Counted from the first letter of the stretch, positions 19,179-29,224 are shown. The stretch: 64,000 bases of DNA from an uncultured Steroidobacter sp. (GCF_937958065.1 NZ_CALFXI010000001.1:39801-103800), one strand, 5' to 3'. The notes: generated from the letters alone by a model not told the origin. Numbers and translations are program-made.

Positions 19179-22100
19179 ATGAGAAGATTCGCTCCAGCGC
19201 TGTGCCTGCTGTTTCCCCTGTTGCTCGGTTCGAGCATGTCGAGCGCCGATTCGGCGGCGCTGGATCCGGTGCAGATCGAGCCCGCCCGGCGTGATTTGTG
19301 GTCGCGCGGATCGGAACGGTTTCACAAGCAGTGGCTGGTTGCTGGCGCACTGCTGCCTGATGTGGCCAACCGCGCCGACGCGGCAACGATCGAGCCCAGA
19401 GAAGGTCAAGCGTTCGGCGCGGACGCTGTGAACGTGCGCTGGAAGGCACACACGTCTTGGAACGAAATCACTGACTTGAACGCAATTGTCGGCGCGCCAG
19501 GCGGTGCGGGGCGGCGGATAGCGTTCGTTGCCGGGACTGTGTCCCGGAAGCAGGCAGGCCCCGCCGATTTGTCGATCGGTGCTCAAGGTCCCATCTCGGT
19601 ATGGCTCAACGGCCAGCGCGTTCATGAGCGAACCGAGTCCCATGCCGCCTTCGCGCACGACAGCGAACGCATCCCCGTACAGATGCGGCAGGGAGAGAAC
19701 GCTCTGCTGCTGCGGCTGGAGCAAGTCGATCCGAATGCCTGGCCGTTCACGGTCCGCATCGTTGAACCGGGCGCCCTGCTCGCTCGCCCCGAAGTCATCG
19801 TTCCGTATCTACGCGACTCGGCCGATCGCATCGAAGTGCACACGAATGTCACTAAGGATTCATTGGCAGCGCCTGTCCAGGTGATCGCTCTCGGCGCGGG
19901 CGGACGCGTGCTCGGACGCGGCACGGCGGTTCGAGGCGAATCGGTAACGTTCGATGCGAGCACGTGGCCTGAGGGGGCATATGAATTTCGCGTGAGCGCG
20001 AACGACGCTTGGGGTCAGACCTATCTCGTGCATCTGCCTTGGTACAAAGGCGATGCCGCTGCTGCCGCTCAGCGGCTGATCGCCGCAGCGGAAGCCGCCA
20101 AAGAGGATGTCTACCGCACCCACCTGCAGTTGCTTGCGCAGATCGTGCGAGATAGCGCCAACGGTGAGCTGAATGCGGCGCCCCCTGGATTGGCGGCGCG
20201 CATTCATTCGCCACTGCTCGAATACGAGGAGATCGAGTTGGATCGTGCGCGACGCGTCGGCAGTCTGCGTCCGAGTGGCTTCGTTCGCCTCGGGTATGTC
20301 GACGAGGTCGACGGCTCGGTTCAGTTCTGTCGTGCGTACTTGCCGGCGGATTACAGCAATGCGCAGCGTTGGCCCCTCGTGCTATCGCTGCACGGCTACA
20401 ACCCCGAGAATCCGCCACTGCATCGTTGGTGGTCGATCGATCAGCGTCACAGCGACATCGCCGATCGCAAGAACGTCATCTACATCGAGCCTCATGGCCG
20501 CGGGAATGCGCAATACATAGGCATCGGCGAGCGCGATGTGCTGCGATGCTTGCAGGAAGCGAAGGCGCGGTTTGCGGTCGATGACGACCGCGTCTATTTG
20601 ACCGGCGAGTCGATGGGTGGACATGGCACGTGGGCCATCTCCTCCCGCAATCCTCATCTGTTCGCCGCCGCTGCGCCAGTGTTTGGCGGCTGGGATTTTC
20701 GCGTGAGCACCGTCAGGGGTCCGGCGCTACCCGAAAACCAGCCGAGCAATGCGCTGGAGTTCTACATCCAGGAACGCCGCAGCTCGTTCGCAAACGCCGA
20801 GAACTTGCTGAACGTGCCACTGCTCGTCATCCACGGCGACAGCGACGCAGCGGTCAGCGTGGAGAATTCCCGGCATGCCACGCAGATGTTGCAGCGCTGG
20901 GGCTACCACATCCGGTACTGGGAAATGCCCGGTTGGGGACACGAAGAGTTGCACCAGCGCTTGGCCGTGGTCGACTGGCTGCTCGAACATCGCCGCAACT
21001 CTGCGCCACGACGCGTTCGCCTGCGCTCGGCGGATTTGAGCGGGGCGCGTGCGCACTGGCTCGAGGCTCGCGCGATGGAAGAGCCACAAAGAATCATCCG
21101 CGCCGAAGCCGAAGTCGTGAGACCGGGCCTCGTGCGGATCGATTCGGAAAACCTCGCCGCGTTCGATCTTGCGCTTCCAGAGAGCTTGCGCGGCCCAACT
21201 CAGAAACTCGATCTGGTATGGAACGGCAAGTCGCAGCGTGTGCGGCTCGACAACGGCGTCGCGCGGATCGGGACGAAGCCGGGCAATGCGCACGCCCTGC
21301 TGAAGCGACCCGGCTTCGAAGGCCCGATTCCGGACATCATCACTACGCCCTTCATGGTCGTGGTCGGCACGACCTCGCGCGATCCTCACATGCGCCGCAT
21401 CATCGAAGAGCGCGCCCGGGATTTGCAGGACGTATGGATGGCGTGGCAGTACCAGCCGTTGCGACTGAAGCGGGACGTGGAAGTCTCGGCCGATGACGAG
21501 CGCGCGTATTCGCTCATTCTGCTCGGCGGCGCCGATGCGAACGCGGTGACGCGTCGGCTTGGGAAACGATTGCCGATGAGTGTGTCGGGCAACTCGATCG
21601 AGGTCGATGGCAAGCGCTGGCAGGTGGCCGATGCAGTGCTGCAGATGATCTATCCGAGCCCGGGCTCCGACAATCGCTACGTCCTCGTCGTGGCAGCAAC
21701 TTCCGCCACTGGGATGCACTTCTGGAAACCGGAGTTCGTGGAGCCTTCGGTCGGAATCGGCTTCGTCAACAGCGATTGGACCATCACAGACGGACGCCGG
21801 CCGCCGCCGGAAGCGCGTGTCGATCCCAACGATCGGGATGTGGCCTCCGGAGTATTCGACGTGAATTGGCGACGCGCCGATCGGTGGACATCGGAAGGCA
21901 ACACCGCCGTTCGATCCAAGTGGCGTCTGCGGCGTCCGGCGCTCGAGTCGTACACACCTTCCCGCGAGAGTCTGGAGACGTACCTGGGCGAATATGACTT
22001 CGGTCAGTTCGTGGTGACGCTCTCTGTTGCGGACGGCCAGCTGGTCGCACAGGTGCCGACCCTGCCACCGCTACCGCTCGAACCGAAGGGACCGAATCTG

Positions 22101-22223
22101 TTCCGCACCCTCGCCTATCCAACGAAGGACTTCATCGAGTTCACCCACGATGCCAATGGCACCGTGGTCGGCGCCGAAGTCGATACTCAGGGCCGGACGA
22201 TGTTCGGCAAGAAGGTGAAGTAG
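19179..22223 (+). CDS. secreted prolyl-oligopeptidase/esterase-type alpha/beta hydrolase
   Basis: 1,014 residues with a signal peptide (residues 1–23, ending SSADSA). Residues about 60–200 form a beta-rich accessory region with WLNGQRV and RQGENALLLRL stretches, like sugar-binding or jelly-roll modules in multi-domain hydrolases. The catalytic alpha/beta hydrolase domain spans about 360–600: nucleophile Ser478 in GESMGGHGTW, acid Asp554 or Asp556 in HGDSDAAVS, and His588 in PGWGHEEL. The C-terminal 400 residues hold a second mixed region and a terminal beta domain (about 930–1,014, from ESLETYLGEYDFG) resembling DUF3471-like tails. An AGGAA lies about 10 bases before the ATG. It is probably a periplasmic or extracellular esterase or peptidase; the substrate is unknown. 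Confidence 0.82.
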   Translation: MRRFAPALCLLFPLLLGSSMSSADSAALDPVQIEPARRDLWSRGSERFHKQWLVAGALLPDVANRADAATIEPREGQAFGADAVNVRWKAHTSWNEITDLNAIVGAPGGAGRRIAFVAGTVSRKQAGPADLSIGAQGPISVWLNGQRVHERTESHAAFAHDSERIPVQMRQGENALLLRLEQVDPNAWPFTVRIVEPGALLARPEVIVPYLRDSADRIEVHTNVTKDSLAAPVQVIALGAGGRVLGRGTAVRGESVTFDASTWPEGAYEFRVSANDAWGQTYLVHLPWYKGDAAAAAQRLIAAAEAAKEDVYRTHLQLLAQIVRDSANGELNAAPPGLAARIHSPLLEYEEIELDRARRVGSLRPSGFVRLGYVDEVDGSVQFCRAYLPADYSNAQRWPLVLSLHGYNPENPPLHRWWSIDQRHSDIADRKNVIYIEPHGRGNAQYIGIGERDVLRCLQEAKARFAVDDDRVYLTGESMGGHGTWAISSRNPHLFAAAAPVFGGWDFRVSTVRGPALPENQPSNALEFYIQERRSSFANAENLLNVPLLVIHGDSDAAVSVENSRHATQMLQRWGYHIRYWEMPGWGHEELHQRLAVVDWLLEHRRNSAPRRVRLRSADLSGARAHWLEARAMEEPQRIIRAEAEVVRPGLVRIDSENLAAFDLALPESLRGPTQKLDLVWNGKSQRVRLDNGVARIGTKPGNAHALLKRPGFEGPIPDIITTPFMVVVGTTSRDPHMRRIIEERARDLQDVWMAWQYQPLRLKRDVEVSADDERAYSLILLGGADANAVTRRLGKRLPMSVSGNSIEVDGKRWQVADAVLQMIYPSPGSDNRYVLVVAATSATGMHFWKPEFVEPSVGIGFVNSDWTITDGRRPPPEARVDPNDRDVASGVFDVNWRRADRWTSEGNTAVRSKWRLRRPALESYTPSRESLETYLGEYDFGQFVVTLSVADGQLVAQVPTLPPLPLEPKGPNLFRTLAYPTKDFIEFTHDANGTVVGAEVDTQGRTMFGKKVK

Positions 22224-22251
22224 CGTCCCACCCGGCGCAAGAATGTTTACT

Positions 22252-22289
22252 CCGGCTCGTCGATGGAGCTCAAGTAGTCGGCGAGCCGG
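22252..22289. terminator. possible stem between convergent genes
   Basis: Perfect 8-bp inverted repeat (CCGGCTCG / CGAGCCGG) with a 22-base loop in the 111-base gap between the hydrolase and oxygenase genes, which converge here. Weak as a terminator, since the loop is long and there is no T tract. Confidence 0.3.
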
Positions 22290-22334
22290 TGGAGGCCAAA
22301 AGACTCGCCAAAGTGGACGGTCGGACTTGCTCGA

Positions 22335-23195
22335 TCACTCCGCTCTTCGAGCTGTTCGGCTACCAAACACTCTCTGCTTGAGCGGAACAAGCTTGTTCCA
22401 GAGCACGGCGAGCATTCTTTTACGGAGGTCGGTCGGCTGCCACACCGTGCTTCGATAGGGAACATCAGACGTGCCATCGTCCATGCGGTAGGCATACGCC
22501 GCAACGCTAGTCCTGAGCCTTCCCTGCGGAAAGGTGATCGGATCATAGCCGTGCAGGGTGTGCTCCTTGGACAGCATGATCACCATCCTGTTTTCCAGCG
22601 GCTCCACCAGTGCCTTCTTTCGGGAGTTTGCGTCGACCAGCTTCAACTCTCCGCCCCAGGACTTCTGCCAGCCCCTGTTCAGGTACAGGAGCAAGTTCAG
22701 CTCGCGAATCCATTCTCTGTTCTTAGGATGCCGGGAGAAATCTGCATGCATTTCCAAGAAGGAGCCCGCGCCTCCCTGATGTAGCCCACCGCCAGCAAAG
22801 TTAGGATCGAGGAAGACATCCATGCCGCAGATCTCTTGCAGGATCCGCACGAACGCCCTGCTCCTCAGCTCCAACGACAGCTGCTCCAGGGCACGGGATA
22901 TCTGGCCCAGCTTCGGATTTTCGATCTTGTTCTTAGCGAACAAGTAATCGGAAGAAAGCTGATCCGTCGACGGCACCGTGTTCAGCTGCTCCACATCCAG
23001 GCTGTTCAGACCGAACTCGGTCAAAAAGCCATCGATCACCACGTATTGGTAGGGCTCCGCCGAAGAAAACTGCTGCCTCAGCGATGCTTTGTTCGCTTCT
23101 AATGCTGCGATATCGATGAACTGGATCTCGAGCCGATCCTCAACCATCGGCGCATGCTGCGCCATCTGAGCGTTCAGGTCACCCTGGACTTTCAT
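22335..23195 (-). CDS. 2OG-Fe(II) oxygenase (prolyl-hydroxylase-like)
   Basis: 286 residues. The double-stranded beta-helix iron site is visible: His150-x-Asp152 in FLEMHADFSRHP, a distal His in SKEHTLHGYDP (His212 or His215), and an Arg in GRLRTSVAAY to bind 2-oxoglutarate. The block GGLHQGGAGSFLEMHADF is typical of the 2OG-Fe(II) oxygenase superfamily, often found in sugar- or protein-modifying loci. The ATG at 23195 is chosen over a GTG at 23204 because AGGGAG lies 8 bases upstream. It is a stand-alone gene after guaA on the same strand; the substrate cannot be told from context. Confidence 0.85.
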   Translation of the reverse strand: MKVQGDLNAQMAQHAPMVEDRLEIQFIDIAALEANKASLRQQFSSAEPYQYVVIDGFLTEFGLNSLDVEQLNTVPSTDQLSSDYLFAKNKIENPKLGQISRALEQLSLELRSRAFVRILQEICGMDVFLDPNFAGGGLHQGGAGSFLEMHADFSRHPKNREWIRELNLLLYLNRGWQKSWGGELKLVDANSRKKALVEPLENRMVIMLSKEHTLHGYDPITFPQGRLRTSVAAYAYRMDDGTSDVPYRSTVWQPTDLRKRMLAVLWNKLVPLKQRVFGSRTARRAE

Positions 23196-23278
23196 TCCGA
23201 TCACTCCCTACGGTCCCTATTCGTGCCCGCTTGTATCGTATTAGTATCTGCGATCCGCCCGACGGAGGAAACCTGCAC

Positions 23279-24874
23279 TCACTCCCACTCGATGGTCGCC
23301 GGCGGCTTCCCTGAAATGTCGTAGGTGACCCGGGAAATGCCGTCGACCTCGTTGCAGATGCGGCGAGCCACCAGATCGAGGAATTCATAGGGCAGGCGCG
23401 ACCAGCGAGCAGTCATGAAGTCGATGGTTTCGACGGCTCGAAGCGCGATGACGTAGTCATAGCGACGGCCGTCGCCCATCACCGCCACGGAGCGGACGGG
23501 CAGGAACACTGCGAACGCCTGGCTGGTGCGGTCGTAGAGATCGTGCTTGCGCAGCTCGTCGAGGAAGATCGCATCGGCTTTACGCAGCAGATCGGCGTAT
23601 TGCTTGGTGACTTCCCCGAGGATGCGCACCCCGAGCCCGGGGCCGGGGAACGGATGGCGATACACCATCTCGCGCGGCAGGCCGAGCTCGACGCCGAGCT
23701 TGCGCACTTCATCCTTGAACAATTCGCGCAGCGGCTCGCACAGCTTGAGATTCATTTTTTCGGGCAGGCCGCCGACGTTGTGATGGCTCTTGATCACATG
23801 CGCCTTGCCGGTGCGAGCGCCGGCCGACTCGATCACGTCCGGATAGATCGTGCCCTGCGCCAGCCAGCGAATGCCCTGCAGCTTGGCAGCCTCTTCTTCG
23901 AACACCTCGACGAACAGGCGGCCGATGATCTTGCGCTTGCGCTCCGGGTCGACTTCACCCTTGAGCGCGGTGAGGAACCGTTCTTCCGCGTCGACGCGAA
24001 TGACGCGCACGCCCATGTGCCTGGCGAATGTTTCCATCACCTGATCGCCCTCGCCCTGCCGCAGCAGGCCGTGATCGACGAACACGCAGGTGAGCTGGTC
24101 GCCGATCGCACGATGCAGCAGCGCGCCGACGACGGAAGAATCGACGCCGCCCGACAGAGCGAGCAAGACGTTGTCGCGACCGACCTGCTCGCGCACGCGA
24201 GCGATGGAATCGGCAATGATGTTGCCTGGGCTCCAGCGCGCTTCGCAGCCGCAGATCTCGCGCACGAAACGTTCGAGGATCTTCACGCCCTGCAGCGTGT
24301 GTGTGACTTCCGGGTGGAACTGAACGGCGTAGTAATGACGCGACTCATCGGCCATCGCCGCGAGCGGCACGCTGTTGGTGAAGCCGACCGCAACGAAGCC
24401 CGGCGGCAGCTCATCGACCTTGTCGCCGTGGCTCATCCACACATCGAGCAGCGGCCGGCCCTGGTCGTCTTTGTGATCGAACAAGCCATCGAGCAGCTTG
24501 CACGGCACCGAGGACGTCACTTGCGCATAACCGAACTCGCGATGCGTGCCGGCGGTGACGCGACCGCCGAGTTGCGCGGCCATCGTCTGCATGCCGTAGC
24601 AAATGCCGAGCACCGGCACGCCGCTTTGAAACACGGCCTGCGGCGCCGTAGGCCCTTTCGCCTCGGTGACCGACTCCGGTCCGCCCGAAAGGATGATGCC
24701 CTTGGCACCGAACTCTCGAACCTCGGCATCCGTGATATCCCACGGCAGGATCTCGCAATACACACCGCTTTCGCGCACCCTTCGGGCGATCAGCTGCGTG
24801 TATTGCGCGCCGAAATCGAGAATCAGAATACGGTGCGCGTGGATGTCCGAGCGAGGCAAAGTATCAGCTGACAC
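23279..24874 (-). CDS. guaA: GMP synthase (glutamine-hydrolysing)
   Basis: 531 residues, the usual length. It amidates XMP to GMP, the last step of guanine nucleotide synthesis. The N-terminal class I glutamine amidotransferase domain has the nucleophile in GICYGMQTMA and the His-Glu pair in VQFHPEVTHT. The ATP-pyrophosphatase domain carries the P-loop LSGGVDSSV. The C-terminal dimerisation domain ends PPATIEWE, the conserved terminus. The GTG start at 24874 overlaps the end of guaB by 11 bases, so the two are translationally coupled in a guaBA operon. Confidence 0.98.
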   Translation of the reverse strand: MSADTLPRSDIHAHRILILDFGAQYTQLIARRVRESGVYCEILPWDITDAEVREFGAKGIILSGGPESVTEAKGPTAPQAVFQSGVPVLGICYGMQTMAAQLGGRVTAGTHREFGYAQVTSSVPCKLLDGLFDHKDDQGRPLLDVWMSHGDKVDELPPGFVAVGFTNSVPLAAMADESRHYYAVQFHPEVTHTLQGVKILERFVREICGCEARWSPGNIIADSIARVREQVGRDNVLLALSGGVDSSVVGALLHRAIGDQLTCVFVDHGLLRQGEGDQVMETFARHMGVRVIRVDAEERFLTALKGEVDPERKRKIIGRLFVEVFEEEAAKLQGIRWLAQGTIYPDVIESAGARTGKAHVIKSHHNVGGLPEKMNLKLCEPLRELFKDEVRKLGVELGLPREMVYRHPFPGPGLGVRILGEVTKQYADLLRKADAIFLDELRKHDLYDRTSQAFAVFLPVRSVAVMGDGRRYDYVIALRAVETIDFMTARWSRLPYEFLDLVARRICNEVDGISRVTYDISGKPPATIEWE

Positions 24875-26330
24875 GGTAGTTGGGTGCTTCTTTTGTGATA
24901 GTCACATCGTGAACGTGGCTCTCGCGCACGCCGGCGTTCGTGATGCGCACGAACTGCGGCCGCGTCCGCATCTCTTCGATGGTGCGGCAGCCGGTGTAGC
25001 CCATCGCCGCCCGCAGGCCGCCGGCCAGCTGGTGCAGGATGGTGACGACGGAGCCCTTGTAAGGCACACGGCCTTCGACGCCCTCGGGCACGAGCTTTTC
25101 CAGTTCCGCGGTCGCGTCCTGGAAGTAGCGGTCCTTGGAGCCGTGCGCCTGAGACATGGCGCCCAGCGAACCCATGCCGCGATAGGACTTGTACGACGCG
25201 CCTTGATACAGCTCGACATCGCCCGGGGATTCTTCGGTACCGGCGAACATGCCGCCGCACATCACCGAATTGGCGCCAGCGACCAGCGCCTTGGCGATAT
25301 CGCCGGAGAAGCGAACGCCGCCGTCGGCGATCAGCGGCACGCCGGTGTCCTTCAGGGCCGCGGCGACATTTGCGACCGCCGTGATCTGCGGCACGCCGAC
25401 GCCGGCGACGACGCGAGTCGTGCAGATCGATCCCGGACCGATGCCCACTTTCACGCCATCGACGCCCGCCTCGACCAGCGCCAGCGCAGCGTCCGCGGTC
25501 ACGATGTTGCCGCCGACCAGCTGCTGATCCCGCCAGGTCTTCTTGATCTCGCGAATCGTCTGGATCACGCCGCTCGAATGGCCGTGCGCTGTATCGACGA
25601 TGATCACGTCGACGCCGACCTCACGGAGCGCGGCGACACGCTTCATCGTGTCCGCACCGGTGCCGACGGCGGCGCCGACGCGCAGCGCGCCTCGCTCGTC
25701 CTTGGCGGCACGCGGGAATTCGGTGGCCTTCTGGAAGTCCTTGACCGTGATCATGCCCTTCAGGTTGAAGTCGCCATCCACCACCAGCACCTTCTCGATG
25801 CGATGCTTGTGGAGCAGCGCCAGCACCTCGTCTTTCGGTGCGTTCTCACGCACGGTGACGAGGCGCTCTTGCGGCGTCATGACGGTGGAGACCGGGGCGT
25901 CGAGCTTGGTTTCGAAGCGCAGGTCGCGGTGCGTGACGATACCGACCGCCTTGGAACCGACCACGACCGGCACGCCGGAGATGTTCTTGGAGCGGGTCAG
26001 CTCCAGCACTTCGCGAATGGTCTTGTCGGGGGAGATGGTGATCGGATCGTGGATCACGCCGCTTTCGAACTTCTTCACCTTGGCCACTTCGCGGGCCTGG
26101 GCTTCGATGCTCATGTTCTTGTGGATGATGCCGATGCCGCCTTCCTGGGCCATGGTGATGGCCAGGCGCGCTTCGGTGACGGTGTCCATGGCGGCGGACA
26201 GGATGGGCAGATTGAGACGGATCGCGCGGGTGAGTTGCGTGCTTAGGTCAGCGTCGCGCGGCAGGAAATTGGAGTAAGCCGGGACCAGAAGCACGTCGTC
26301 GAAGGTAAGTGCTTCCTCGAGAATACGCAT
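24864..26330 (-). CDS. guaB: inosine-5'-monophosphate dehydrogenase
   Basis: 488 residues. It oxidises IMP to XMP with NAD. The TIM barrel is interrupted by two CBS domains (about residues 95–205). The catalytic Cys lies in GPGSICTTRVVAGVGVPQ. The active-site flap and C-terminal YKGSV block are present. It is first in the guaBA operon and divergent from xseA, with a plausible promoter just upstream. Confidence 0.98.
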   Translation of the reverse strand: MRILEEALTFDDVLLVPAYSNFLPRDADLSTQLTRAIRLNLPILSAAMDTVTEARLAITMAQEGGIGIIHKNMSIEAQAREVAKVKKFESGVIHDPITISPDKTIREVLELTRSKNISGVPVVVGSKAVGIVTHRDLRFETKLDAPVSTVMTPQERLVTVRENAPKDEVLALLHKHRIEKVLVVDGDFNLKGMITVKDFQKATEFPRAAKDERGALRVGAAVGTGADTMKRVAALREVGVDVIIVDTAHGHSSGVIQTIREIKKTWRDQQLVGGNIVTADAALALVEAGVDGVKVGIGPGSICTTRVVAGVGVPQITAVANVAAALKDTGVPLIADGGVRFSGDIAKALVAGANSVMCGGMFAGTEESPGDVELYQGASYKSYRGMGSLGAMSQAHGSKDRYFQDATAELEKLVPEGVEGRVPYKGSVVTILHQLAGGLRAAMGYTGCRTIEEMRTRPQFVRITNAGVRESHVHDVTITKEAPNYRVS

Positions 26331-26364
26331 GGGAGTGCCCGCAGATTATCGATGAAAGCAGGTC

Positions 26365-26393
26365 ATTGTACGCGGCGGAGCCCTTCCGGTAAA
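26365..26393 (-). promoter_or_regulatory. candidate sigma-70 promoter for guaBA
   Basis: Read on the minus strand: a TTTACC -35 box and a TACAAT -10 box separated by 17 bases, ending about 35 bases before the guaB ATG. Four of six and five of six matches to consensus with ideal spacing. No experimental support. Confidence 0.5.
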
Positions 26394-26432
26394 TGTTCCC
26401 GCCATTCCCACAGGGGGATCGAGTGTTACCCA

Positions 26433-26468
26433 GGGTACAGGGATGTACCCCGCCGCCAGAGGCGGCGG
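26433..26468. other. two adjacent perfect hairpins in the guaB–xseA divergent gap
   Basis: GGGTACA/TGTACCC (7 bp, 4-base loop) is followed immediately by CCGCCGCC/GGCGGCGG (8 bp, 3-base loop). They lie upstream of both genes; they could be an operator, a leader structure for xseA, or a terminator of an unseen transcript. Confidence 0.4.
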
Positions 26469-26594
26469 CGAGCGGCAAAAGTCACGCCTTTCGCCGACTC
26501 GCGCGACGGTCGTGGCAGGATGCCCGATCCGTCGCCTCACGAGGGCCGATGCCGGACGTGCGTGGCCGGGACGTAGGCTGTAGCCTTCCCGATC

Positions 26595-28280
26595 ATGAAT
26601 CGCGAACTGGAATTCGATTTCTCGATGCCGCCTGCCCCCAAGGCGCCCGCGGAGGACGCGCCCGCGTCGCGGCCGCCCGAGCCGGCCCCGGTGGCAAGGA
26701 AAGCCGCGACACCTCCCGCCCGGAGAGCGACCCGGCAGGCGGTGCGCGCGCCGATAGACGATATCGATGGCCCGCTGCCCGAGCCGCGCGAGCCTGAACG
26801 GGATGTGTATACCCCCGGTCGCCTGAACAAGGAGGCTCGGCTGCTGCTGGAACGCGGGCTGCCCTCTTTATGGCTGGAGGGCGAGATTTCCAACCTGTCG
26901 CGGCCCTCCTCCGGTCACTGGTACTTCTCGCTCAAGGACGAGTCCGCCCAACTCCGCTGCGCCATGTTCCGTCAGAAGAACCTGGGGGCCCGGTTCACGC
27001 CCAAAGACGGCATGCACGTACTGACGCGCGGCCGCGTGAGTCTTTACGAGCCGCGGGGTGAGTATCAATTCATCGCCGACTACATGGAGGAAGCTGGCGA
27101 AGGCGTGCTCCGCCGCCGCTTCGAGCAGCTGAAGAACAAGCTCGCGGCCGAAGGTTTGTTCGATGCGAACCGGAAGCGCCCGCTGCCTCGCCTGCCCCGC
27201 CGCATCGGTGTGGTGACTTCGCCCACGGGAGCGGCCGTGCGCGACGTGTTGAACATTCTGCGGCGACGGTTCTGCACGATTCCGGTGCTGATCTATCCCG
27301 TCCAGGTGCAAGGCGCGAGCGCGGCGGGTCAGATTGCCACGACCATTCGCATGGCCTCCGCCCGCGCCGAATGCGATGTGCTGATCGTTGCTCGCGGCGG
27401 CGGCTCGCTGGAAGACCTGTGGGCGTTCAACGAAGAAGTCGTCGCGCGCGCCATTTTCGATTGTCAGATTCCGATCGTGTCCGGTGTCGGTCACGAAGTC
27501 GATTTCACGATTGCCGATTTCGTTGCCGACGTGCGCGCCCCGACGCCCTCGGGTGCGGCGGAAATCGTCGCGCCGGATTGCAATGAATGGACGCGCAGCG
27601 TCGATCTGTTCGGCCGCCGCCTACGAAACGCGATGGTTCGCAACATGGCGGCTCGGCAGCAGCGACTCGTCTGGCTGGAGCGGCGCCTCGCCCAGGTGCA
27701 TCCGGGCGTTGAGCTCCGACAAAAGGCACAGCGCCTCGACGATCTGGAACAGCGTTTGAGTCGCTGCGTCCGGCACGGACTCTCTCAGCGCCGCAGCACG
27801 CTGATAGAGTTGGCTGCGCATTTGAGGCAGCGCTCGCCCGCTCTGCGCGTGGCCGCTGCACGCGGTAGGTTGGACATCGCCCGCAAGACGCTCGCCACAT
27901 CATTGCAAAGGCGCGTGAACGTCGCCGAAAGTCGCCTGCGCCATGCAGGCAGCGATCTCCGTCAGCGTTCTCCGATCGCACGCATCACGGCCTTGCGCCG
28001 CAGAGTCGAGATTGCCGATCGGAGCATGGAGACGTCGCTGCACAGGCAACTGCGCAAGCTGGAAGCGCGATTCAAGGTGGCCGCCGGCAAGTTGAACGCG
28101 GTGAGCCCGCTCGCCACCTTGCAGCGTGGTTATGCCATCGTGACGGACGCCAACGGCACGGTCGTCACGGATGCGACGGCAGTGAGCCCTGGCGACATGA
28201 TTCAGACACGTTTGTCCCGCGGCACGGTCCAGGCTCGCGTCGAGCACACCACGCCGCATCGAGATGACGAGAACCAATGA
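26595..28280 (+). CDS. xseA: exodeoxyribonuclease VII large subunit, with extended N-terminus and C-terminal coil
   Basis: 561 residues, about 100 longer than usual. Residues 1–70 are a Pro/Ala/Arg-rich low-complexity extension. The OB-fold domain follows (YTPGRLNKEARLLLERG, then LEGEISNLSRPSSGHWYFSL). The catalytic domain carries RRIGVVTSPTGAAVRDVLNI, VARGGGSLEDLWAFN and SGVGHEVDFTIADFVAD. The C-terminal half is a long helical region with three related RQRSPxxR segments, ending in the conserved AVSPLATLQRGYAIV block. It degrades single-stranded DNA with XseB, which is not in this window. The stop overlaps the next ATG by 4 bases. Confidence 0.96.
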   Translation: MNRELEFDFSMPPAPKAPAEDAPASRPPEPAPVARKAATPPARRATRQAVRAPIDDIDGPLPEPREPERDVYTPGRLNKEARLLLERGLPSLWLEGEISNLSRPSSGHWYFSLKDESAQLRCAMFRQKNLGARFTPKDGMHVLTRGRVSLYEPRGEYQFIADYMEEAGEGVLRRRFEQLKNKLAAEGLFDANRKRPLPRLPRRIGVVTSPTGAAVRDVLNILRRRFCTIPVLIYPVQVQGASAAGQIATTIRMASARAECDVLIVARGGGSLEDLWAFNEEVVARAIFDCQIPIVSGVGHEVDFTIADFVADVRAPTPSGAAEIVAPDCNEWTRSVDLFGRRLRNAMVRNMAARQQRLVWLERRLAQVHPGVELRQKAQRLDDLEQRLSRCVRHGLSQRRSTLIELAAHLRQRSPALRVAAARGRLDIARKTLATSLQRRVNVAESRLRHAGSDLRQRSPIARITALRRRVEIADRSMETSLHRQLRKLEARFKVAAGKLNAVSPLATLQRGYAIVTDANGTVVTDATAVSPGDMIQTRLSRGTVQARVEHTTPHRDDENQ

Positions 28281-29113
28281 CGACGATCCAGTCTCGCTTC
28301 CTGCGCCTGTCCGCTTCCTTGTTGTTGTTCGCCGCCTGCGCCGCCGGCGCAACCGAATTGCCGATGGAAAGCCGTGTTCCCGGCGGCATCGCGCTCGTGC
28401 CCGTGCCGGGCGGCGAGCAGGCGCCGACAGTGCTTTTCAAGACGCATCGGGTCGCGGTGATTCGGCGCGACGATCGGTGGCTCGCGGTGGTCGGCATTCC
28501 GCTCGCGGAGAAGCCGGGCGAGCTGAAGATCAAAGTCAGCACGCCGCAAGGCACGACCGAGGTGCCGTTCCAGATCAAGGACAAGAAATATCGCACGCAG
28601 CACCTGACCATCAAGGATCAGCGCAAGGTCGAGCCGAATCCGGAGGACTTGAAGCGCATCGGCCTGGAAACGAAGCGCTCGGATGCCGCGCTGTCGAAGT
28701 TCACCGGAACCGGAGCTCCGTCTTTGCAACTGATCGCCCCCATCGAGGGCGTGCGTTCGGATTCCTACGGCTCGCGCCGGGTGTTCAACGGCCAGCCGCG
28801 CAATCCCCACTCCGGCATGGATATCGCCGCCCCCAAGGGCACGCCGATCAAATCACCCGCCGCCGGCACCATCGTCGAAGCCGGCGACTTCTTCTTCAAT
28901 GGCAACACGCTTTACATCGACCATGGCGACGGCCTGGTGACCATGTACTGCCATCTCGACACCATCAAAGTAAAACTCGGCGACCGCGTCGAACAGGGCG
29001 AAGTCATCGGCACGGTCGGCGCCACCGGCCGAGTCACCGGCCCGCACCTCCATTGGGGCGTCGCGCTGAATCGCGCGATGGTGGATCCGGCGCTGTTCAT
29101 CGGCAGCAAATAA
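28277..29113 (+). CDS. M23 (LytM-type) peptidoglycan endopeptidase
   Basis: 278 residues with a signal peptide (1–24). The M23 zinc-metallopeptidase domain is complete: His178 and Asp182 in HSGMDIAAPKGTP, and His257-x-His259 in GPHLHWG. The N-terminal part is a beta-rich pro/adaptor domain of about 120 residues. It probably cleaves peptide cross-links in the periplasm. Its ATG overlaps the xseA stop (ATGA), so it is co-translated with xseA. Confidence 0.93.
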   Translation: MTTIQSRFLRLSASLLLFAACAAGATELPMESRVPGGIALVPVPGGEQAPTVLFKTHRVAVIRRDDRWLAVVGIPLAEKPGELKIKVSTPQGTTEVPFQIKDKKYRTQHLTIKDQRKVEPNPEDLKRIGLETKRSDAALSKFTGTGAPSLQLIAPIEGVRSDSYGSRRVFNGQPRNPHSGMDIAAPKGTPIKSPAAGTIVEAGDFFFNGNTLYIDHGDGLVTMYCHLDTIKVKLGDRVEQGEVIGTVGATGRVTGPHLHWGVALNRAMVDPALFIGSK

Positions 29114-29224
29114 CACTCCCGATACCGCTGCAGCTGGAGCACGCCTTTACGCGGCACGATGACCTGCTGGGCCGCGCCCGCTTCGTGCTCGATCGCATGC
29201 CCGCTGCAGGCACCCGACAACGAC

